Source of the DNA: Streptomyces spiramyceticus
GTDB lineage: Bacteria; Actinomycetota; Actinomycetes; Streptomycetales; Streptomycetaceae
Assembly: GCF_028807635.1 (NCBI RefSeq)
Contig: NZ_JARBAX010000001.1
Span: 5,071,501 to 5,135,500, forward strand
Direction of reading: 5' to 3'
DNA length: 64,000 nucleotides
Shown: positions 43,893-54,100 of the stretch, one piece after another
Layout of the letters: each line of letters begins with the position of its first letter
How positions within the stretch are numbered: the stretch's first letter is position 1
The notes under the pieces: generated by a model
What the model was told of the DNA's origin: nothing
Databases searched by the model: none
The model's input: only the letters and a program-made list of their open reading frames with translations
Translations under genes and position numbers: made by a program

Positions 43893-44768
43893 CTACGTGT
43901 CGAACTCCCCCAGCCATCCGCGGTCGACCAGGCCATGGGGAAGGTAGTCGGACTCGACTTCGATGGGGAAGCCGCCGTCAAACGCGAGGCACGTGATGGC
44001 CAGTGGGCCCAAGGCGACCAGACCAGAGACCCGGCTCGCCTGATCCTCGTCTTCGCTCCAGTGCCCCTTGTGCCACTCAAGCGCTTGGGCCAGATCTGCG
44101 TTGAACTGCGCGTGGTCTTGGAGCAGGAAGCGGTAGAAGAGATTGATCGGCGGATACATGACCTCAAGGACGTAGTCCTTGCTCGATTCGGCCAGGACAT
44201 CTGGTTCGGTACCCGCGATGGCTGCTTCAAGTTTATCGACGAGGCCGGGTTCCCTACGCCAATAGGTCTGGAGGGCATCAACCCAGGCGTAGATGTACTC
44301 GTCGTAAACGGCCCCGGAATCGCGTAGCAGGCTGATGGGTACATTGCACAACTGATTCATTCGATCCTGGTCGCGGCCAATAATGGCCAGCCAGAATGCG
44401 TCGATCCATGTGCTGGCATCTGTGAAGCTATGTGCGCCAGTTGCGGGAATAGTGCGCATCTTGTGGGCGATGCGGCACTGTACGGAGTCCCCGGTCGCCG
44501 TGGCTGACGCGAACAACGCCGACCCCAGTTGCATGGCCGTGACGAAGGCTTCCCAGGTCTCCACCTTCGACGCGGTGGGATCGAGGGCGCAGCGGCAACT
44601 GGCCTCCGATACCGCGCTGCTCATGGCCGCGCTCAGTTCTTCGCCGAACCCGAGACGGGGGGACTCCTCCAGTTCGTCGATCCTCCGGTGGAGGATCGTA
44701 TGGAGGACTTCTTCGTGGCGAGCAGATTTAGTTGTGTCGAATTCGTGACGAGTGACGATGACGGCCAT
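43893..44768 (-). CDS. Imm49 family immunity protein
   Basis: A 291-residue helical protein. The order of motifs matches Imm49 as I know it: VIVTRHEFDTTKSARHEEVL, SKVETWEAFVTAMQLGSALF, QCRIAHKMRTIPATGAHSFT, WIDAFWLAIIGRDQDRMNQL, YIYAWVDALQTYWRREPGLV, and IEVESDYLPHGLVDRGWLGE near the end. The ATG at 44768 has AAGGAG eight bases upstream; an ATG two codons earlier is too close to it. It begins 35 bases after the toxin gene stop and is the immediate immunity candidate for the toxin. Confidence 0.88.
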   Translation of the reverse strand: MAVIVTRHEFDTTKSARHEEVLHTILHRRIDELEESPRLGFGEELSAAMSSAVSEASCRCALDPTASKVETWEAFVTAMQLGSALFASATATGDSVQCRIAHKMRTIPATGAHSFTDASTWIDAFWLAIIGRDQDRMNQLCNVPISLLRDSGAVYDEYIYAWVDALQTYWRREPGLVDKLEAAIAGTEPDVLAESSKDYVLEVMYPPINLFYRFLLQDHAQFNADLAQALEWHKGHWSEDEDQASRVSGLVALGPLAITCLAFDGGFPIEVESDYLPHGLVDRGWLGEFDT

Positions 44769-44803
44769 CTGCATCGCTCCTTAAAGTTCAGGGAGTTGAG
44801 CCA

Positions 44804-47800
44804 TTAGGCGGACGGTGTTGTTGGCGACTGCGGCGCCTGCGGGGGCTTCGGCGTGATGTCGAAGTGCGTCATTTCGTATCCACGATACTCTGCCCTGTTG
44901 TCCTTGTTCTCCTTGGACTGCACCAGTACGTAGTCCAGCCTGCTGGGCCTGGCATTGAGGGCCCGCCGAAGGTCGTCCGCGAGCAGGGCCTCTTCGGGGC
45001 TGCGATCTTCCATGATCCGGAGAATCGTCTCGAAGTATTCCCGGTGACCTTGCATGACCTGGCGTCCGGTGTAGCTTCTGCGGTCACCGAGCTCTGCGGT
45101 AGGAGCCTTGGCCTCGACCACGACCCATCTGCCGTCCTCGGTTTTCCAGATCTGGTCGAAGCGGTTGTTCCCGTCTTTTCCGTCATCCTGCCTCACCGGG
45201 TTCTTGTAGTTCTCCGGTATGGCATGGAGGGCCGCCGCCGCCTCACCGTGATGTTCGGCCGCTTTGGTCTGCTCGTGGGCTGCTTCCTTGTACTTGGCTG
45301 CAGCCTTCTCGTACTCGGGGGAGTCCTCGCCGTGATTCTCTTCCGCGGCTTTCCTGGCTGCCTTGGCCTTTTGGTTCGCGGTAATGGCGTCGGCGCGTCG
45401 TTTGGTGGCCTTGTCCAGGTCCTCACGCTGCTTCTTCGCCTGCTCGTCGTTCCTCGCTCCCGTTATTGGTTCGAGAGCCTTGTAGTCCGGAGTCAGAGGG
45501 GGAGGAGCGTCCTTGGCGGCAACCCACTTGCCGGTATCGGGGTGCTTCCTCAGCTGCGGCAGGGGGTTGCCCTGGTCGTCGTTTCCGTCCTTGTCCCGAC
45601 GACTTCCGATCTTGTTGTAGAAATCCTTGAAGAAGCTGTCGTTCGGGTCGTTGGCCCGCTCGACCTGGCGTCGGACGATTGCGCGCGCACGCTCGTCGTC
45701 GGAGGACGAGTTGCTCGTGTTCGGAGTCGATCCACTCGGCTCTGCCGGCCTCGGTGGGCTCGCCGCGTGGTCGGGAGCAATAGGACCGTAAAGCGGCGAC
45801 TTCCCCTGAGTGGAGTCCTTGACGTAGTTGGCCGCGTCGGCGTTCCTGCCATCGGGCAGGCTCTCGCGCGTGGGGACAGCCGAGTCCTTGTTCATATTGC
45901 TCGGACGGTCGCGGTGGTCGTCGGCCGGCGGCCGGTTCGGGTCGTCGGGCCGGGTCTGGCCCGGGGTCTCGGACGGGTCCTTGTCCGGAGTCTCCGACCG
46001 CGGATCATCCAGGTGATCGGGACGCGTCTGGTCCGGCCGTGGCGAGGTGTTCGGGTCCGAAGCGCGGGGATCGGACGTGCGCGGATCCGTCGTGCGGGGA
46101 TCCGCAGCGCGAGGATCGGTGGCGCGCGGGTCCCCGGTCTGCTGATGCGGAATGGACGTACGCGGGTCCGAGGGAGTGGTGGTCTGCTGAGGCGTGTCCC
46201 GGTTGGGCGTGGGGTCGTTCGGGGTGTCCCTCGCGGGCCGAGGAGGTGCCGTGTCCTTGTTCGGTGTGCCGTTGTCGGTGTTGTCGGGCGTGGTGTGTGC
46301 GGGGGACTCCCGGTGTTCCGAAGGGGAGTCGGGCCGGGCCGGGCTCTCGGTCGTCGAAGTCGGCTGCTGAGACTCCCTGTCGGGGGTCCGGCCTTGCTCG
46401 TCGGGGCGCGTCGGGTCGTCCGGTTGTGACCGCTGGTCCGGGGTGTTCGTCTTCTCGGCCGGGGTCGGGTGGTTCTGTTCCGAGGGGCTCTCGGGGGAGG
46501 GCGACTGCTGCGGCCGCGTATCAGCGTTGCTGTTGTCCGGGGACGGCTCCCGGCCATCCGGCCGGGAGGGCTTGTCGCTCTCGCCCTGGGGTTGGCCGGT
46601 CTCGCTCTCGGGCTTCTCGTTCGTCGGGTTCGGGTCGGCCGTGGACGACTGCTCGGGGTCCCCGTTGTTCGATGCGTCCGGGGTTGCCGGATCCGTCGCC
46701 GTGAGGGAGTTGGTGTCCGTGGCGGGGGTGTCGCCCTGCTTCGGGGTGTCGCTCGAGGTGTCGTTCTGCGGGTTGCTCTCAGAGGTTTCCGGCTGCCCGC
46801 TGCTCTCGGAGCTCTCGGGCTGGGACGCGTCGTTGTTCTGGTTCTGCGACGCGTCGTTCTGGCCCTCGGAGTCATCCGCAGTGTTCTGCACGGGATGCAG
46901 CGGATTCCCGTCGGGGTCCATCGGGATGTGCCATACGTGTTCGGCGTTGGCGAAGTTCACAGGGTCATGGCTGACCTCGCCGGTCTGGGAATCCACCCAG
47001 ACGACGGTGCCGTTGTGGTTGACGGCGGCAAAGGCGTGACCGCCGCCACCTGGCCAGCTGACCTGCACAATGGTTGTGGAGCCGTGCCCCCCCTGCAGCA
47101 GGTCCTGCTCGATACGGGCCGCGGTGTCGGGGTCGTTCGCGGGACCGGCATAGGTGTGCGGGGCGCCTGCCCAACTGATCTGGTTGGCGTTCGCGTCGTC
47201 CTCGGGGCGCCTGGTGTCCAGCATGCCGTGCTCGTCGGTGTCGAGCGTGCGCGGAGCGGAGACCTGTGGGTTGCCGCGGTAACTCTCGATGAATGAACGT
47301 GAGCAGTCCGCACAGTTGTTGCTTCGGCCCGGGACCCCGATCCCGCCGTCATTCTGCAGACCGACCCACGCCCCGAAGGGGTCGGGGAACCGCTGCGGGG
47401 TGCCGTCCGGGTTCCGGGGGAAGACATCCTCCAGCCGGTCCTGGTCGTCGGGGTGGACCGGGCCGAGGCCGCCCGGCTCGTGATCCATGTCGTCCCGGAT
47501 GTCCTGGACGCTGTCCGTCTTGGGGGTGTCGTTCTTCGCTTCGTTCCCCGGGTTGCTCTGGGGTGAGCCAGGGGCCTCGGGGCCGTTGGGCGTGTTCCCG
47601 TTCGGCGTCTGCTGCGTGGGGCTCGGCGTCGGCGTGGCCGTGTGCCCTGGCGCCGGAACGGGTGTCGGCTGTTGCTGCTGCGGATTGTTCGCCGGCGGTT
47701 TCTGGCCTTGCTGTGGACCGGGCTGGTTGGAGTTGGCCGGCTGGTTGGGCGTGTTCGGAGTGTTACCCGCAGGCTGCGGGGGCCTGTTGCCCGGGGTGGG

Positions 47801-49933
47801 GCTGGGGGTGCTGGCGGGCGCGTTGGGGCCGGGCGTGCCCGGCCGGTCGGGCGTACGACCCGGCGTGCTGGAGTCCGGCGCGCTGCTCGGACCCGATGTC
47901 GGCGTCGGAGTGCTCGCCCGCGGCGTGTTCCTCGGCGAGGCCGACTGGTTCGGCTGGTTCGACGACGGGTTCGACGAGTTCGGCTGAGTCGGCGTTGAGT
48001 TGCTCGCGGCCGGGTTGCTCGGACTCGGGTTCTGGTTCGTGGGGGTACGGCCGTCCGGCGTACCAGGAGTGTTGGCGCTCGGGCTGGGGGTCCGTCCGCC
48101 GGGCGAGCCCGCGCTGTTCTGGTTGGGCCCCGGACTGCGTCCGGGCGGCGTAGCCCCGGGAGCATGCTGGTTCGAGGGCCGCCCGTCCGTTGTTCCAGGA
48201 GTGCGGCCGTCCGTCGAAGTGGGCGGCGTGTTCCGAGGCGGTGTGGAGGAGGTGGGGTTCGGTGTGGAAGCGGGGCCGGTGCCGGTGGGGTTCGGGGTTC
48301 CCGGGGTGGTGGTGGAGGGGGTCCTGGGCGGGCCCGATGTGGGGTTTGGGCTTGTCGGGCTGGTGCCGGAGGGGGAGCTGCCGGAGGTGTTCGTGCCCGT
48401 ACGGGCGCCTGCCGCACCGTCCGCCGTTGTGGGGGAGGTGGGTGAGGTCGGCATGGGGGAGTTGCCGTCCGACCGGGGGGCGGTGGACGAAGTGTCGGCC
48501 GTGGTGGGCGGGCGTGCTGAATTCGAGACTGTGGGGGTGCTTGCGGCGAGGCTGTCGATCGAGGTGCCGATGGAGCCGCCGCTGTTCGTGGAGGGCGATG
48601 CGCCGCTTGATGTGGCGGCGGGTGCGGACTGCGGGGTCGGCGAGGTGAGGCCGCCGGGTGAGGACGAGTTGGTGCGGTTGTCGCCACTGCTGTTGGACGG
48701 GGTGCTGGTGTCCGGGGCGGGCGACGTGCTGCTGGGTGTGGGGTCGTCGAAGTCCGACAGTGACGGCCTGGAGGGGGAGTTCGAGGAGGAAGGATTCTGC
48801 TGCCCGTTGTCCGGGGTGCTGTTGTTTGCCGGGTTGGGGGTGTTGCTCCCTGTGTCGCTGCTGGGCGGGCTGCCGACGTCGGGGGTGCTGGTGGGGGCGT
48901 TGCCGGTGTCGGCGGATATGCCACCGCCGATGTTCGTGTTCCCCGTGTTGGCGTTCGAACGTGACGTCGTCGACGAGTCCGAGCTGGAAGAGTCCGAGGA
49001 GTTGGACGAGTTCGTCGCGTTGGACGAGGAGGAGTTCGAGCTGGACGTGTTCGAGTCCGAGCCGTTCGAGCTGTTCGAGTCGGATGAGGAGTTGGTGTTG
49101 CCTGTGTTGTTGCTGCTGCTGTCGCCGTCGCCGCTGTTGTTGTCTCCTGTGGTGTTGGAGCGGTTGTTGTAGGCGTCCATGCTGTTGTTGTAGCCGCTGT
49201 CGATGCCGTCGCGGACGCTGCTGCCGGCCTTCCTGCCCAGGCCGTCGCGCAGGCCCTCGGCGAACGTCTGCGGGGTTTGCTGGATGGCTTCCCAGCCGCC
49301 TTTGGCGCCTTCCTTGACGGTCTTGCTGAGGTCGAAGCCTTCCTGGGTGCCGAAGCCGACGTTCACGGACTGCTTGACGAGGTCGGTGACCATGGCCTGG
49401 ACTGCTGAGACCGCCGGTTCCTTCATCGCTTCGATGATGGCCTGTATCAGGGCGTCTTTGAGTGCGTCGAGGATGCGTCGTACGGCGATGCGGGTGAGCT
49501 GGGTGGCGGCCATGCCGGCGGCTGCGGAGAGGCCGAAGGTGACGATGGAGGCGGCTGCGGCGGCGGCGATCTGGATTGCCAGGGCGATCAGTTGGACGAT
49601 GACCGCGTATTTGGCGAACTCGACGATGTATGCGGCGGCTTCGAAGGTGTTCGCGATGATGTAGGCGGCTTCGGAGGCGTTGGCGAGGTAGCCGTCCGAT
49701 CCGTCGGAGAACTTCTTGTAGTGGGTGGTGAACTTGTCGATGGACTCGCCGGCGTTGTGTGCGGTCACAGTGCGGGCACTGGTGTCGGCCCGTATGCGGA
49801 GCTTCTGGGCGTCGTCGCCGAACTTCCGCCATAGGCCGGCGGAGTCTCTGAGCAAGTCCTCATTGGCTGTCGGCCAGTTGTAGCCGAGCATCTTCAGGAC
49901 CCACTCGAGCTCGTCAGGCAACATCATCGCCAC
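44804..49933 (-). CDS. Polymorphic T7SS toxin with a papain-like glutamine deamidase domain and a C-terminal PD-(D/E)XK-like nuclease domain
   Basis: About 1,709 residues. The N-terminal 240 are helical (LPDELEWVLKMLGYNWPTAN and YIVEFAKYAVIVQLIALAIQ), a WXG-superfamily-type export head. A Ser/Asn/Thr/Pro-rich linker of over 500 residues follows. Near 870-985 is a Tox-PL papain-like deamidase domain with NNCADCSRSF (Cys), GGGGHAFAAVNHNG (His) and VWVDSQTG (Asp-Gln). A second long linker has DPRxx repeats. The C-terminal 190 residues have NRFDQIWKTEDGRWVVVEAK, an Asp and Glu-x-Lys pair of a PD-(D/E)XK nuclease. The start is GTG 49933 or ATG 49927; I chose the former. No signal peptide is seen. 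Confidence 0.82.
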   Translation of the reverse strand: MAMMLPDELEWVLKMLGYNWPTANEDLLRDSAGLWRKFGDDAQKLRIRADTSARTVTAHNAGESIDKFTTHYKKFSDGSDGYLANASEAAYIIANTFEAAAYIVEFAKYAVIVQLIALAIQIAAAAAASIVTFGLSAAAGMAATQLTRIAVRRILDALKDALIQAIIEAMKEPAVSAVQAMVTDLVKQSVNVGFGTQEGFDLSKTVKEGAKGGWEAIQQTPQTFAEGLRDGLGRKAGSSVRDGIDSGYNNSMDAYNNRSNTTGDNNSGDGDSSSNNTGNTNSSSDSNSSNGSDSNTSSSNSSSSNATNSSNSSDSSSSDSSTTSRSNANTGNTNIGGGISADTGNAPTSTPDVGSPPSSDTGSNTPNPANNSTPDNGQQNPSSSNSPSRPSLSDFDDPTPSSTSPAPDTSTPSNSSGDNRTNSSSPGGLTSPTPQSAPAATSSGASPSTNSGGSIGTSIDSLAASTPTVSNSARPPTTADTSSTAPRSDGNSPMPTSPTSPTTADGAAGARTGTNTSGSSPSGTSPTSPNPTSGPPRTPSTTTPGTPNPTGTGPASTPNPTSSTPPRNTPPTSTDGRTPGTTDGRPSNQHAPGATPPGRSPGPNQNSAGSPGGRTPSPSANTPGTPDGRTPTNQNPSPSNPAASNSTPTQPNSSNPSSNQPNQSASPRNTPRASTPTPTSGPSSAPDSSTPGRTPDRPGTPGPNAPASTPSPTPGNRPPQPAGNTPNTPNQPANSNQPGPQQGQKPPANNPQQQQPTPVPAPGHTATPTPSPTQQTPNGNTPNGPEAPGSPQSNPGNEAKNDTPKTDSVQDIRDDMDHEPGGLGPVHPDDQDRLEDVFPRNPDGTPQRFPDPFGAWVGLQNDGGIGVPGRSNNCADCSRSFIESYRGNPQVSAPRTLDTDEHGMLDTRRPEDDANANQISWAGAPHTYAGPANDPDTAARIEQDLLQGGHGSTTIVQVSWPGGGGHAFAAVNHNGTVVWVDSQTGEVSHDPVNFANAEHVWHIPMDPDGNPLHPVQNTADDSEGQNDASQNQNNDASQPESSESSGQPETSESNPQNDTSSDTPKQGDTPATDTNSLTATDPATPDASNNGDPEQSSTADPNPTNEKPESETGQPQGESDKPSRPDGREPSPDNSNADTRPQQSPSPESPSEQNHPTPAEKTNTPDQRSQPDDPTRPDEQGRTPDRESQQPTSTTESPARPDSPSEHRESPAHTTPDNTDNGTPNKDTAPPRPARDTPNDPTPNRDTPQQTTTPSDPRTSIPHQQTGDPRATDPRAADPRTTDPRTSDPRASDPNTSPRPDQTRPDHLDDPRSETPDKDPSETPGQTRPDDPNRPPADDHRDRPSNMNKDSAVPTRESLPDGRNADAANYVKDSTQGKSPLYGPIAPDHAASPPRPAEPSGSTPNTSNSSSDDERARAIVRRQVERANDPNDSFFKDFYNKIGSRRDKDGNDDQGNPLPQLRKHPDTGKWVAAKDAPPPLTPDYKALEPITGARNDEQAKKQREDLDKATKRRADAITANQKAKAARKAAEENHGEDSPEYEKAAAKYKEAAHEQTKAAEHHGEAAAALHAIPENYKNPVRQDDGKDGNNRFDQIWKTEDGRWVVVEAKAPTAELGDRRSYTGRQVMQGHREYFETILRIMEDRSPEEALLADDLRRALNARPSRLDYVLVQSKENKDNRAEYRGYEMTHFDITPKPPQAPQSPTTPSA
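46040..46145. repeat. Tandem DPRxx-type coding repeat in the toxin linker
   Basis: The linker encodes DPRATDPRAADPRTTDPRTS-type units, about seven in a row, from a degenerate GGATC-containing 12- to 15-base DNA repeat. The rest of the linker is Ser/Thr/Pro/Asn-rich without a regular period. Confidence 0.75.
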
Positions 49934-50089
49934 AGCGCGCCACACCCCCGTTAGGCAACCGCCGCACCACGTCCCCAACTGACAGGAGAACCACGCGAAG
50001 TACAGCCGTGCCCAAAGCTTACTAACCCTCCCGGGCGCGACTTGAACGTGCTCCCGTCACAACTTTGCTGCGAGCGCGTGCGCGAGCCG

Positions 50090-50400
50090 TCTCGCGAGCC
50101 CGCTACGGGCTGCAGCCGCGGTCAGAACGTGACCCGCGCACCGCTGGCTCCGAGGCCGCGCGTCTGACTGGTGCTGTCGGCGGTAGAGGGAGATGGCTGT
50201 CTCGGTCGGGTAGTTGGGGGACAGGTGACGGATTTGCCGGTGTCCTCGGCTACTACGATCTTGCTTTCACCGGGCGGGGCGGGCTGCGGACGGCCCGCTG
50301 CGTCAGTGGTCGACTGAAACGCGGCGCAGACCAGGTAGCCCGCCGTCAAATTCGCGAATGCGCCTGCGGGCTGGCGTCCCGTCAGGCAGCTTCACGGGCG
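50090..50400 (-). pseudogene. Frameshifted Imm35/YrhB-like copy
   Basis: Reading leftward, one frame supplies KLPDGTPARRRIREFDGG. The next supplies GYLVCAAFQSTTDAAGRPQP and ESKIVVAEDTGKSVTCP. A third supplies PNYPTETAISLYRRQHQ, which parallels PNFPVEQAIALYRKKRG of the intact copy. So at least two shifts break the gene, one near 50335 and one near 50215. It lies directly before the toxin gene and 200 bases after the WXG100-like gene. Confidence 0.7.
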
Positions 50401-50589
50401 CGGGCTGTAACGGCTGCGGACGGTGTCGGGAGCCCGCACGGTGGGTGCCCTGCCGCGGGTCTCGGATGCCGAAGTGGGCCGGGCAACTCATCGCAACAGG
50501 GCCCCACTCCCGTTCGGCGACCGCAACACGCCAGCCCCCCCCAACGACCTCTTCAGTACGCCCTGTACGCCCGCCCGCCAGACCCCGCG

Positions 50590-50979
50590 TCAGACCGACT
50601 TGAAGTTGTTCGCCCTGGCGCCCGCACCGGCGTCGTGCTGGGACGTGAGCGCCGCGTACTTCGCGTCCTCTTCGAGCTCGTGCTTCTCGTGTCGCATGCC
50701 CATCGCGGTGAACTTCACGCCCATGCCCGCGATCCGCTTCGCGAGGCTGGGCATCGAGTCCCTCATGCCGTCGCGCAGGCCCTCGTAGACAACGCCGAAG
50801 TTCTCGCCCATCTCTTCATCGCCCCAGGGTGGCGTTTTGCCTGATTTCTTCTCGATGGCGTCCAGTCCCTCGAACAGCGCCTTCGCAGCTGTGGCGAAGT
50901 CCTGCCCCACCTCGAACATGTGGAAGCCCTCGTCCTTGAGGACCGACGCATCCGTCCTCATCGTGTCGTCCGCCGCCAC
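50590..50979 (-). CDS. WXG100-like small protein preceding the toxin module
   Basis: A 129-residue helical protein (VLKDEGFHMFEVGQDFATAA, KALFEGLDAIEKKSG) with W52-G53 at the turn (KTPPWGDEEMGENFGVVYEG) and a second helix pair ending GARANNFKSV. No signal peptide. The start is a GTG five bases after GGGGG. It is separated from eccC by a strong terminator and precedes the toxin on the same strand, so it may be the toxin's export partner, as WXG proteins are for LXG toxins. Confidence 0.75.
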   Translation of the reverse strand: MAADDTMRTDASVLKDEGFHMFEVGQDFATAAKALFEGLDAIEKKSGKTPPWGDEEMGENFGVVYEGLRDGMRDSMPSLAKRIAGMGVKFTAMGMRHEKHELEEDAKYAALTSQHDAGAGARANNFKSV

Positions 50980-51054
50980 AACTGCCCCCTGTGTTCCGCC
51001 CGTCTGTTGCAGCGTCAGCCTAACGTCCGAGTCGCACACCATCCAAGGGAACGT

Positions 51055-51091
51055 GTGAGGGGCGGCGCCCCCAGCAGGCGCCGCCCCTCAC
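51055..51091. terminator. Terminator after eccC
   Basis: A perfect 15-base-pair stem (GTGAGGGGCGGCGCC and its complement) with a seven-base loop CCCAGCA, 57 bases after the eccC stop. It separates eccC from the WXG100-like gene and the toxin module, which therefore need their own promoter. Confidence 0.9.
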
Positions 51092-51148
51092 ATCACGCTC
51101 GTACGGCCGCAGAAAACAACCGATCGAATCAGATCGAATCGGATCAGG

Positions 51149-54100
51149 TCAGTACCGAGGCGGCAGCCACCCCGTCTGAATCATCTGCCCACTCCGCCGC
51201 CGCGTATGGAAGTGCCCACGACCGGGCGGCAGTTGCGACGGAGAGATGTTGCCGAGCAGCGCACCCTCCGTACGGTCGCCGGACAGCACCAGACCCTGCG
51301 CCCCGAGCTCGCGCAGGCGCTGCATTACCGGCTCGTACAGCGACCGGCTCGCACCGCCCGACGCCCGCGCGATGATGACGCGCAGGCCGACGTCGCGGGC
51401 GAAGGGCAGGTACTCCAGGAGTGGGGACAGCGGGTTCATGCCGGTGGCCACCAGGTCGTAGTCGTCGACGATGACGAATGCGTCGGGGCTGTTGTACCAA
51501 CTGCGGTTGCGCAGCTGCTCAGGCGTGACGTCCGGCCCCGGCATACGACGGCTGAGCGAGCCCGCCAGACCCTCCAGGGTCTCCGTCAGCGCCGGCGCCG
51601 ATGCGCAGTAGCGCGACAGGTGCGACTCCGGTACGCCCTCCAGGTGCGCGCGCCGGTAGTCGCCCATGACGATCTTCGCCTGGTCGGGCGTGTAGCGCTC
51701 CGTGATCTGCTTGATGAGCAGCCGCAGTACGGCCGACTTACCCGACTCGCTCTCGCCGAACACGATGAAGTGCGGGTCCGCCTCGAAGTCGACGAAGACC
51801 GGTGCGAGCGCCGACTCGTCGATACCGAACGCGACACCGCGCTCCGGGTGCTCGAACCCCTTGGGCAGCCGGTCCGCCTCCAGGACGGTAGGCAGCAGCC
51901 GCACCGTAGGAGCAGGGCTGCCCTGCCAGTTCTCGTTGATGCCCCGGATGAGCACGCCCGTCGCGTCCGCCAGGTCCTCCGTCTCCGAAGAGCCGTCGAC
52001 GCGCGGCAGCGCCGTCATGAAGTGCAGCTTGTCCGGGCTGAGGCCACGGCCGGGCACGGAGGCGGGGACGTTCTGCGCCACCTTGCGGTCGATCTCGGAC
52101 TCCGTCGGGTCACCGAGTCGCAGCTCGATGCGGTTCTGCAGCATGTCCTTGAGTGCGGGCCGCACCTCGGTGTAGCGGCTCGCGGTCAGGATCACGTGCA
52201 CACCGAAGCCGAGACCGCGCATCGCCATGTCGGTGATGCTGGCTTCGAGCATCTCGTAGTCCGTCTTGAACGTCGCCCAGCCGTCGACGATGAGGAAGAC
52301 GTCGCCCCAGTGCTGGTCGGGCAGCAGCCCGGCCGCCCTGCGCTGCCGGAAGGTCTGGATCGAGTCGACGTTGTTCGCGCGGAAGTACTCCTCGCGCGCG
52401 TTGAGGATGCCCTCGACCTCGCTGACCGTACGGCGTACCTTCTCGGCGTCCAGACGGTTGGCGACGCCACCGACGTGCGCCAGGTCCTCCATCGCGATGA
52501 GACCGCCACCGCCGAAGTCCAGGCAGTAGAACTGGACTTCGCTCGGCGTATGCGTGAAGGCGAACGACGAGATGAGCGTACGCAGCAGAGTCGACTTGCC
52601 GGACTGCGGACCACCGATGAACAGACCGTGACCGGCCCCGCCCGCAAAGTCCCGGTACAGCACGTCGCGCCGCTGCTCGAACGGCTTGTCCACCAGGCCG
52701 ACCGGCACATTGAGCCGGCCGAGCGCCGTGTACTCGGGCGCGGTCAGGCCGCGCTCCGGAGTGACCGCCAGCGCCGGCAGCAGCTGCTCCAGCGAGGGCG
52801 CCTCCTCCAGCGGCGGCAGCCACACCTGGTGGGCGGGCGGACCCTGGTTCTCCATCTTGCTGACGATGACGTCCAGGACGGTGTCCGCGAGAGCGTCGTC
52901 GACCCGGTTGTTGACCTCGGGCTCCTCGATCACCGGCTGCGGAGGCAGCGCCACATGCTGCGCCGTGAACAGCGCGGGCCGCAGCTGAGTCGAGCGGTGC
53001 ACCCGGGACGGGCCCTCGCCGTGGTAGGCGCCCGACACGTACGCCGCCTTGAAGCGGACCATGGTGTCGGTGTCGTACCGCAGATAGCCGGAACCGGGGA
53101 TGGACGGCAGGTGGTAGGCGTCCGGCACACCGATCGCCGTACGCGACTCGGCGGCGGAGAACGTACGCAGACCGATCCGGTACGACAGATACGTGTCCAG
53201 ACCGCGCAGCTTGCCCTCTTCGAGGCGCTGCGAGGCGAGCAGCAGATGCACACCGAGCGAGCGGCCGATACGGCCGATCTGGATGAACATGTCGATGAAG
53301 TCCGGCTTCGCCGTGAGGAGTTCGGAGAACTCGTCGAGCACGATCACCAGAGAAGCCAGCGGTTCGAGTGCCGCGCCGGCCGCGCGCGCCTTCTCGTAGT
53401 CGTGGATGTTGGCGTAATTGCCCGCCGTACGCAGCAGCTCCTGGCGCCGCTGCATCTCACCCATGATCGAGTCACGCATACGGTCGACGAGCGTGAGGTC
53501 GTCCGCCAGGTTGGTGATGACGGCCGCGGTGTGCGGCATGTCCACCATGCCGGCGAAGGTCGCACCGCCCTTGAAGTCCGCGAGGATGAAGTTCAGCGTC
53601 TCCGAGGAGTGCGTCACCGCGAGACCGAGCACCAGCGTACGCAGCACCTCGGACTTGCCGGAGCCGGTCGCGCCGACACACAGGCCGTGCGGGCCCATGC
53701 CCTCCTGCGAGGCCTCCTTGAGGTCCAGCATGACCGGCTCGCCGTTCTCACCGACACCGATCGGCACGCGCAGCCGCTCGTGCAGCGTGCGCGGACGCCA
53801 GGTGCGCGAGACGTCGACGGAGCCGGCGTCGCCGATGCCCATGAGGTCCGTGAAGTCCAGGTTGGACAGGAGGGGTTCGCCCTCCTCGGCCGTACCGACA
53901 CGGAAGGCGGCGAGCTGCCTCGCCAGCGACTCGGCCTGCTCCGGGCTCAGCTCGTCGGGCTTGCCGGTGTACGCCGACTCGTGGCCCACGTACAGCTTCA
54001 TGCGGTTCGGCTTCAGATACGCCGTCAGACCGCCGCGCAGCTCGTCCTCCAGCTCCCCGGGGGCGATCTCCAGGAAGGTGACGCCCTGAAGCCCTTCCGC

